The notes below the pieces were generated by a model that was given only the letters and a program-made list of their open reading frames with translations, ran no database searches and had not been told where the DNA came from. A stretch of 64,000 nt of DNA from CAKZSB01 sp964573105 (lineage in GTDB: Bacteria > Pseudomonadota > Gammaproteobacteria > Granulosicoccales > Granulosicoccaceae): positions 1 to 64,000 of the forward strand of contig CAZNIS010000006.1 of assembly GCA_964573105.1 (NCBI GenBank), in the 5' to 3' direction. A program made the translations under genes and the position numbers. The stretch's first letter is position 1, and every line of letters begins with the position of its first letter. Shown here one piece after another: positions 58,603 to 64,000 of this stretch.

Positions 58603-59837
58603 TGGCATTACTGGTTCAAAAATATGGTGGTACCTCTGTCGGTTCTATCGAGCGCATCAAAGCGGTTGCCGAGCGCGTAAAAAAATCGGTTGATGACGGA
58701 CATCGCATCGTCGTTGTGGTTTCAGCGATGTCGGGAGAGACCAATCGACTCGTCGCACTGGCGGGTGAGATCAGTGATCAGCCGCTGACGCGTGAGATGG
58801 ACGTGCTGTTATCAACCGGTGAGCAGGTCACGATCGCGTTGTTGTGTATGGCATTGTCTGAATTGGGTCAGAGCGCTCGATCCTACACCGGCCGGCAAGC
58901 GGGTATCCGCACCGATGACGCGCACACCAAAGCACGTATTACCGATATCGATACCGCGGCGGTGATGAACGATCTGGATCATGGGCACGTGGTAGTGCTT
59001 GCGGGGTTTCAGGGGGCTACCGTCGATGGCGATATCACCACCCTCGGGCGCGGTGGATCCGATACCTCAGCCGTTGCGATGGCCGCCGCACTGAAGGCAG
59101 ATGAATGTCAGATCTATACTGACGTCGATGGGGTGTACACCACTGATCCGCGTGTGGTTCCCAACGCGCGCAAGATGAATCAGATAACGTTCGAGGAAAT
59201 GCTTGAAATGGCAAGCCTCGGGTCGAAGGTTCTGCAGATCAGAGCTGTCGAGTTTGCCGGTAAATACAATGTCGCGCTGCGAGTATTGTCATCGTTTGAA
59301 GATGGCGATGGAACACTCATTACCTATGAAGAGGATGACCGTTTGGAACAGGTGCTTATTTCCGGAATAGCGTTTAATCGCGATGAGGCGCAAATTACGG
59401 TGGTTGGTGTGCCGGATACACCGGGGATTGCATTTCAGATTCTCGGGCCGGTCGCAGATGGAAATGTAGAAGTCGACATGATTGTCCAAAATGTGTCGGG
59501 CGATAACCGCACTGATTTCACTTTTACTGTTAATCGCGCGGAGTACGAAAAGACGATGGCAATCGTCGAACAACGTGCGAAAGAACTTGGTGCGCTCGAA
59601 GTAAGTGGAAATACTAATATAGTAAAGCTATCAGTTGTGGGAGTTGGCATGAGGTCACATGCTGGTATAGCAAGCAAAATGTTCGAGGCGCTGGCACGCG
59701 AAGGTATCAATATCATCATGATTTCAACATCCGAAATAAAAATTTCAGTTGTCATTGATGAAAAGTATCTTGAGTTGGGCGTTCGCACGTTGCATGATGC
59801 CTTCGAACTTGCAGGGACGCCCGAGGCTATTGCCTGA
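58602..59837 (+). CDS. lysC: Aspartate kinase
   Basis: 411 residues; phosphorylates aspartate at the head of the lysine, threonine and methionine pathways. MALLVQKYGGTSVGSIERI carries the KYGG active-site motif, followed by VVSAMSGETNRL, GRGGSDTSAVAMAAAL and YTDVDGVYTTDPRVV. Two C-terminal ACT domains follow; ISGIAFNRDEAQITVVGVPD is the first, and the second includes GMRSHAGIASKMFEAL. They suggest feedback control by lysine and/or threonine. The start ATG overlaps the alaS stop (TGATG). Confidence 0.97.
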
Positions 59838-59867
59838 CGCTGTGCTGGGTCATGCTCAGCTCAACTT

Positions 59868-59896
59868 TGAACAAATGTAAACAATATAAAAATACT
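59868..59896 (+). promoter_or_regulatory. Candidate csrA promoter
   Basis: TTGAAC and AATACT, each matching the sigma-70 consensus at 4 of 6 positions, are separated by 17 bases in an AT-rich stretch after lysC. This is suggestive only. Confidence 0.4.
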
Positions 59897-59939
59897 GTGT
59901 CTGATACACCCTTTTGGCGCGGAGTTGGAATATGGTTGT

Positions 59940-59967
59940 GCCCGGACGTCAGGTTGCGCGTCCGGGC
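59940..59967 (+). promoter_or_regulatory. Hairpin in the csrA leader
   Basis: A perfect 9-bp stem (GCCCGGACG pairing with CGTCCGGGC) with a 10-base loop lies about 60 bases before csrA. GGA triplets, the core of CsrA binding sites, occur at 59921, 59927, 59944, 59983 and 60019, the last inside the ribosome site. This layout fits autoregulation by CsrA, as known in E. coli. Confidence 0.5.
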
Positions 59968-60029
59968 CTCCGGTCAACGTTCGGAAACTGCGTTTGGCCG
60001 GGGTGATCCAATTCATACGGAGCTTTTAC

Positions 60030-60275
60030 ATGTTAATCTTGACAAGACGCGTTGGTGAGACGTTGATGATCGGCGATGAGGTAACCGTCACCGTGCTGGG
60101 GGTGAAAGGTAACCAGGTTCGCATCGGCGTTAACGCGCCAAAAGAGGTGGCAGTGCATCGCGAAGAAATCTACGAAAGAATCAAGCGCGAGCGACAAGGC
60201 GCAGGTGCCAATGCCGGTGAAACGATGGAGCCAGTTTCTGCGGAATCGCCTGACCCTGGTGTGCAGCACGGCTAG
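60030..60275 (+). CDS. csrA: Carbon storage regulator CsrA
   Basis: RNA-binding post-transcriptional regulator. It starts MLILTRRVGETLMIGDEVTV at the ATG at 60030, with GGAG 8 bases upstream, and has the RNA-contact region VRIGVNAPKEVAVHREEIYERI (ends AVHREEIYERI). At 81 residues it is longer than the usual ~61-65; the extra ~20 are an acidic, disordered tail. Upstream is lysC, downstream a strong terminator and two tRNAs, the common gammaproteobacterial order. CsrA often represses biofilm exopolysaccharides, which may link it to the pel operon; that link is inference. Confidence 0.97.
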   Translation: MLILTRRVGETLMIGDEVTVTVLGVKGNQVRIGVNAPKEVAVHREEIYERIKRERQGAGANAGETMEPVSAESPDPGVQHG

Positions 60276-60306
60276 CGTCAAGGCTGGTTGGTGTTGAGGT
60301 TGTGCG

Positions 60307-60333
60307 AAACCGCCGTGTGGCGGTTTCTTTTTT
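60307..60333 (+). terminator. Intrinsic terminator after csrA
   Basis: An 8-bp stem (AAACCGCC pairing with GGCGGTTT) with a GTGT loop is followed by C and then six Ts. A clear factor-independent terminator. Confidence 0.95.
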
Positions 60334-60416
60334 GTATTTGACATTATTTCCCGACGATATATCCTTAGCTACTGGCTGCCGGACAGCCGGTTTCACATAA
60401 CATCGTTTGTAAATCT

Positions 60417-60509
60417 GGAGAGATGGCCGAGTGGCTGAAGGCGCTCCCCTGCTAAGGGAGTATGGGGTTAACAGCTCCATCGAGGGTTCGAATCCCTCTC
60501 TCTCCGCCA
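60417..60509 (+). tRNA. tRNA-Ser(GCU)
   Basis: 93 bases including encoded CCA. The acceptor stem GGAGAGA pairs with TCTCTCC; anticodon GCT sits in CTGCTAA; long variable arm; T loop GGTTCGAATC. It lies between csrA and tRNA-Arg. Confidence 0.97.
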
Positions 60510-60584
60510 TCCCTGTTTATCGGTGTAATGACCTCATTTAGCACTTGACGAGGCGTGCTCCAGAACACATAATTGTTGGACTGC

Positions 60585-60661
60585 GCGCCCGTAGCTCAGT
60601 TGGATAGAGTACCTGGCTACGAACCAGGCGGTCGGAGGTTCGAATCCTTCCGGGCGCGCCA
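60585..60661 (+). tRNA. tRNA-Arg(ACG)
   Basis: 77 bases including encoded CCA. The acceptor stem GCGCCCG pairs with CGGGCGC; anticodon ACG sits in CTACGAA; T loop GGTTCGAATC. The A34 is expected to be edited to inosine by TadA. Confidence 0.97.
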
Positions 60662-60718
60662 TTATTTCCCTACCCCTGTAAAGTTGCCCGAAGTCTGTTG
60701 GCCTCGGCGGAGGTACCT

Positions 60719-60793
60719 ATGTCAACTGTTTTGATCTGTCTCGCCATCGCGCTGATCACCCTTGCGATCATTCCTCGCAGGACTTCGCGGTAG
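60719..60793 (+). CDS. Possible 24-residue single-helix membrane peptide
   Basis: An ATG with a perfect GGAGG ribosome site 5 bases upstream begins MSTVLICLAIALITLAI and ends PRRTSR before TAG. The peptide is one hydrophobic helix followed by a basic tail, the layout of many small membrane proteins and some type I toxins. It follows tRNA-Arg by 57 bases and could be read from the tRNA promoter. A CCAGCC/GGCTGG hairpin comes 26 bases after the stop. The call rests on the ribosome site and composition only. Confidence 0.45.
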   Translation: MSTVLICLAIALITLAIIPRRTSR

Positions 60794-60882
60794 TTTCGCG
60801 TTTCCGGTTTGAGGCAACCCAGCCTGTATCTGGCTGGATCCCCTAACCACCGAGCGCCACCTGGCTCTACCGCACCTGGCGG

Positions 60883-61560
60883 TTACACGCTATGGCTGTC
60901 GCGGTTCGGGCCAGTTCGCTTTTCAACCACTTGCCTGAACGTCAGGTTTATCCTCGGCTGAACTGCCTTTGCGGTCTTCGGAACGCTGTGTTTCCAGAGA
61001 TGTTGCACACTTCCTGCCATCAATAAAAGCGAACCATTAGTCAGCTCAAACTCCAGTTGATGTTCGCGTGCTTCAGGGTCTTTCGGCCTGAGCAGAAATC
61101 TCCTGCTGCCGCCCAGGCTCAGTGATGCGATGGTTGGCAAAGGGCCCAATTCCGGCTCATCGTCGCTATGCCAGCCCATGCTGTCGGACCCGCTGCGGTA
61201 CAAATTGGCTAACACACTGTTGAGAGTCAAACCGAATCGAGTGTTGATGTCCCGTCGCAGGGTCTGCAACTCGCGGGTCCAGGGGGCAGGCTTGAAACTG
61301 GTACCAGAGTATCGATAGTGGCAGCCTTCATCGGCGTACCACGCATTGCGTCTGGGTATAGGCACCTGGCGACCAAAGAGTGTGATCACAGATTGTTCCC
61401 ATGCCAACGTTGCGTGCAACTGGTCGAAAAGGGCTGCAGACTCGGCTGTTTTTAAGAATTGCGGTATCCACAAGAGGTAACCGCCTTCGATGAGGTCAAT
61501 TCGCTCGACTCCAGCCTTGTCAGCTTGTCGGGATGTTACGTAGCGGCCTGGTTTTGCCAC
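60883..61560 (-). CDS. AlkB-like 2-oxoglutarate/Fe(II) dioxygenase
   Basis: Oxidative demethylase of the AlkB family, which repairs 1-methyladenine and 3-methylcytosine. 225 residues from the GTG at 61560, chosen for AGGAAA 4 bases upstream; a TTG at 61596 is possible. Iron and 2-oxoglutarate ligands: HSDDEPELG (HxD), the distal His in VQHLWKHSVPKT, and the Arg pair in PRINLTFR. FGRQVPIPRRNAWY and SLGGSRRFLLRPK match the ALKBH2/3-like branch more than E. coli AlkB. It overlaps the sirtuin gene by 25 bases. Confidence 0.93.
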   Translation of the reverse strand: MAKPGRYVTSRQADKAGVERIDLIEGGYLLWIPQFLKTAESAALFDQLHATLAWEQSVITLFGRQVPIPRRNAWYADEGCHYRYSGTSFKPAPWTRELQTLRRDINTRFGLTLNSVLANLYRSGSDSMGWHSDDEPELGPLPTIASLSLGGSRRFLLRPKDPEAREHQLEFELTNGSLLLMAGSVQHLWKHSVPKTAKAVQPRINLTFRQVVEKRTGPNRDSHSV

Positions 61561-62369
61561 AAGATTTCCTGAATGCCGGATAACGCACTGGCGCAATCGA
61601 GTTCAAGTTTGACCGTCGCCAGATCGTCTGCCCGTGTGGTGCCGCGATTGATAATGGCAACCGGTATCTGTTTCTCGTGGGCGGTGCGGCAGAATCGAAA
61701 GCCCGAAAAGACCATCAGCGATGAGCCGATACACAGCAGCAGTCGGCAGCGCGAGAGTTGCTCGAAGCAATGCTCTACACGATGTGCCGGTACGTTCTCG
61801 CCAAAAAACACGACGTCCGGTTTCAGTATGCCGCCGCAATGCTCGCAGTCCGGTACGTGAAATCCGTCAGTGGTTTCGATTGGGCTGTCACCGTCCGGAC
61901 CAGCTGGTGCGTCGCTTGGCAGACACGCAGGGTTGAGCGCCAGCAGCCGGTCCTGCATTTGTTGGCGGCTTTGTGTTTGCTGACAGGCAATGCAGCGCAC
62001 CGTATCGAGGTTGCCGTGCAGATCCGTGACGTGCTGGCTGCCGGCGCGCTGGTGAAGACCATCGACGTTCTGGGTAATCAGGCCAACCGTGATACCCATC
62101 TGCTGCAGGGCGGCGCATGCCTGATGGGCCGCATTGGGCCTGGCTTTGGCGATTCGTGGCCAGCCTGCCATGCTGCGAGCCCAGTAGCGCCTTCGGGTTT
62201 CCGCCTCGGTGTAGAAAGCGCGTGCTTGCACTGGCGGTGGATGGCTCCATTCACCCCGGGCATTGCGATAGGCCGGAATGCCCGAATCGGTGCTGATACC
62301 GGCGCCCGTCAGCAGTAGAACCGGGCTGTTCTGCCGTATCAGGTCTGCCATTGCGTCAATCGTGCTCAT
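61536..62369 (-). CDS. Sir2-family NAD-dependent protein deacylase
   Basis: 277 residues from the ATG at 62369 (MSTIDAMADLIRQ), 13 bases after the hydrolase stop. NAD-binding TGAGISTDSGIPAYR and TQNVDGLHQRAG; the catalytic His in LHGNLDTVRC; four zinc Cys as CIAC and CEHC; PDVVFFGENVP follows. Members remove acetyl or other acyl groups from lysines using NAD; the acyl preference is not certain. The opening HPPPVQARAF region fits the proteobacterial class II/SIRT4-like type. It is the middle gene of a hydrolase-sirtuin-AlkB run. Confidence 0.93.
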   Translation of the reverse strand: MSTIDAMADLIRQNSPVLLLTGAGISTDSGIPAYRNARGEWSHPPPVQARAFYTEAETRRRYWARSMAGWPRIAKARPNAAHQACAALQQMGITVGLITQNVDGLHQRAGSQHVTDLHGNLDTVRCIACQQTQSRQQMQDRLLALNPACLPSDAPAGPDGDSPIETTDGFHVPDCEHCGGILKPDVVFFGENVPAHRVEHCFEQLSRCRLLLCIGSSLMVFSGFRFCRTAHEKQIPVAIINRGTTRADDLATVKLELDCASALSGIQEILWQNQAAT

Positions 62370-62382
62370 GCGGGCCAGCGCG

Positions 62383-63873
62383 TCAGTCAAAACGCATCGT
62401 CGCGTTTTCACACTGGATCTCGGCACCCGTTGATCCGCTGAAAAAGCGTGCGACCTGCCGTCGTGCACAGTCGCTCTGATACCAGACCGCGTGACCGCTG
62501 AATGGCTCGGTCAGGGTTTGCACGTTGCTGAAATTGTCCACCGTATTGGCGATGTCAGCGGATGATATGATCGGGTCCAGCTGACCGGCGAGCACCAGTG
62601 TCCGGGCTGTGAAAATTCCGGCAGCGCCGAGTTTTTTGTCTTTGCCTGCTTGCCAGATCCGGCACATGGCTCGTTGATTTTCCAGCAAAAGCTGTGAATC
62701 GGCATCCAGCGCCTGAACGATCCTCGGGTGGTCGCGCTCAAAGCGGGCTTCGAGTGGCAGGCGTTCGCGGCAGTGTACACTCAGGTACAAGCCATCGGCG
62801 TAATCGGGGTCCACGCCCTGGTACCAGAGCTCCTCGGCAAATGCATTCAGTGACTGCACCTCACCGTCGTGCAGTGCATCGATCACTTTGGGAAGCTGAC
62901 GGATTGATTGATTTGAATACAGCGCAGTAAAGAGCATCGCCGTCAGGATGTGCTGATCGACAACCAGCGTTCGGCGCCGGGTGAGCCCCGATTCATCGCT
63001 GGCGACAATCTTAACCTTGTAGGGCTGCCGGCTGGCGCGGGCCAGCACGGTATCGAATTTTTCTTCAATATTGGCGTAGCGCTGTGCACAGCTGTCGCGT
63101 CTGGTGCACTGTCTGATGGTTTTGCGTATCCCTTCACGCACCAGGGCCTGCGACAGTGGTTGCTGGTAGTCGAGCGGTACCGGTGAATCCAGAACCACGC
63201 TTGCGAAGGCGTTTGGACGATTCAACAACATGGCCTGGGCAATGGCGGTGGCGTAGGAGGTGGCGAGCACGTGCCAGTGCTCGTAGTTGAGCGAGTCGAT
63301 GATCGCGAGAAAATCTGCCGCGGATTGCTGAGTATTGAACAACACCGGGTTGACCCCGCTGTAGATCAGTCGCTCACGGCATCGAGTAGCGCTTTCGAGC
63401 TGAATCTGCATGGACTGCTGCAAATCGTATTGCGCCTGGACGAGGCGTCGAAAATCGTCAACTGACTCCTCGCACGCCAGCATCGGACTCGACAGACCCG
63501 CGCCGCGCTGATCGACGAATACGACATCGAATCCGGCAGCGAGCAGTGGTTCGTAGAACTCCAGAAATTCACCAGGCTCGTACAGATAGCCAAAACCAAC
63601 GGGTGAACCCGGTCCGCCGCCGCCGGGTATCAGGATTGCCTGCGAGGCCCGTTTGCCGGCCGTGGCACGGGCCAGCAGCAGGGGGATTTCGATGGTCTGG
63701 CGTCGATCCTTAAAGTGATCGACGGGCAGTGTCAGCCGCTGACAAGTGACATCCGGCGGCGCTTCGTTGATCAGTTCGGTGCAGTCGATCTCGACGGCAT
63801 CGCTTGCCAGGGCAGGGAATTCGTGTATCAGCACTGCAAGCAATGTGATCAATAATGAAACAATTTTTCTCAA
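62383..63873 (-). CDS. Secreted alpha/beta-hydrolase, tripeptidyl-aminopeptidase/proline iminopeptidase type
   Basis: 496 residues with a signal peptide (MRKIVSLLITLLAVLIHEF, cleavage near ALA). The start is a TTG at 63873 with AGGA 6 bases upstream. The oxyanion loop is LIPGGGGPGSP and the strand before it ends VFVDQRGAGLSSP. The expected nucleophile elbow GxSxG reads ATSYA, with Ala at both Gly positions. The Asp (VLAGQLDPI) and His (PFSGHAVWY) of the triad are in place, as is the TAP-like C-terminal domain with five Cys. It probably cleaves short peptides or esters in the periplasm; the altered elbow makes activity less certain. Confidence 0.87.
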   Translation of the reverse strand: MRKIVSLLITLLAVLIHEFPALASDAVEIDCTELINEAPPDVTCQRLTLPVDHFKDRRQTIEIPLLLARATAGKRASQAILIPGGGGPGSPVGFGYLYEPGEFLEFYEPLLAAGFDVVFVDQRGAGLSSPMLACEESVDDFRRLVQAQYDLQQSMQIQLESATRCRERLIYSGVNPVLFNTQQSAADFLAIIDSLNYEHWHVLATSYATAIAQAMLLNRPNAFASVVLDSPVPLDYQQPLSQALVREGIRKTIRQCTRRDSCAQRYANIEEKFDTVLARASRQPYKVKIVASDESGLTRRRTLVVDQHILTAMLFTALYSNQSIRQLPKVIDALHDGEVQSLNAFAEELWYQGVDPDYADGLYLSVHCRERLPLEARFERDHPRIVQALDADSQLLLENQRAMCRIWQAGKDKKLGAAGIFTARTLVLAGQLDPIISSADIANTVDNFSNVQTLTEPFSGHAVWYQSDCARRQVARFFSGSTGAEIQCENATMRFD

Positions 63874-64000
63874 GTACTATCCTGTGCGCTCTGCCGGGCA
63901 GACGGTGCCGCAAGCTCGCGGGGTGAATGTGATTGCATGCGCCGCGCATTGTGATCGGCTTTTCGGCGTCTTGCGCTCGTTCGAATGGCTTTCAGTTTCG
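63874..64000. other. Window end, no gene recognised
   Basis: The last 127 bases upstream of the hydrolase gene hold its promoter. No convincing coding start, RNA or repeat is seen on either strand. Confidence 0.5.

Noticed and set aside
60181..60510. Minus-strand ORF beginning MAEREGFEPSM
   Set aside because: Same artefact over tRNA-Ser(GCU), with the rest lying over csrA and its terminator.

Overview
The window is about 64 kb of a gammaproteobacterial chromosome. The evidence is a set of conserved gene neighbourhoods: rne/rluC/sppA-like, tsaE-amiC-mutL-miaA, mltD/yafS-like methyltransferase/dnaQ, smpB/ratA-rnfH/bamE/recN-nadK-mutS, and pncC-recA-recX-alaS-lysC-csrA-tRNA-Ser-tRNA-Arg. Base composition is fairly GC-rich and even. 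Long Asp-rich proteins, a TAXI-type TRAP transporter and non-enteric gene orders point away from Enterobacterales and suggest a marine or environmental lineage; this taxonomic guess is inference. Two runs of exactly 100 N are scaffold gaps, and both have identical sequence on their two sides.

Layout. 1-3.7 kb: a TAXI TRAP transporter (binding protein cut by the window edge, then a fused permease interrupted by gap 1). 3.8-7.3 kb, minus strand: a tight run hiuH-dapC-dapD-arsC-like-alkD-like (lysine/peptidoglycan precursor synthesis with riders). 7.4-12.1 kb: L,D-transpeptidase, a divergent PLP enzyme, and three envelope proteins. 12.1-15.2 kb: an iron-type ABC permease, tRNA-Ser(UGA), a Bax-inhibitor-1 protein and a 61-aa membrane protein. 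15.2-15.7 kb: a tandem array of ~75-bp hairpin units holding gap 2. 15.8-28.6 kb, minus strand: a complete Pel exopolysaccharide operon in the order pelC-D-E-F-G-A-B. 28.9-31.2 kb: xdhC-guaD (purine breakdown). 31.3-46.7 kb: RNA processing, cell wall, mismatch repair and tRNA modification core genes. 46.7-46.9 kb: a MITE-like element abutting smpB. 46.9-60.7 kb: trans-translation, outer-membrane assembly, DNA repair, alaS, lysC, csrA and two tRNAs. 60.7-64 kb: a candidate 24-residue membrane peptide, then a secreted hydrolase-sirtuin-AlkB run.

How the genes work together. The Pel cluster is self-contained: PelF polymerises and PelD/E/G form the inner-membrane synthase complex. PelA deacetylates and trims in the periplasm, and PelB with PelC export. 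PelD keeps a c-di-GMP binding I-site, so output is probably controlled post-translationally. CsrA at 60 kb, with a GGA-rich leader of its own, is a second plausible controller of biofilm state. DNA repair is unusually well represented: MutS, MutL, RecA, RecX, RecN, AlkD-like and AlkB-like.

The most unusual items are the variant pel gene order, the hairpin array, the MITE that appears to supply the stop codon of smpB, two unannotated small ORFs, and a secreted hydrolase with an altered nucleophile elbow. I found no CRISPR array, prophage, integrase or intact insertion sequence.
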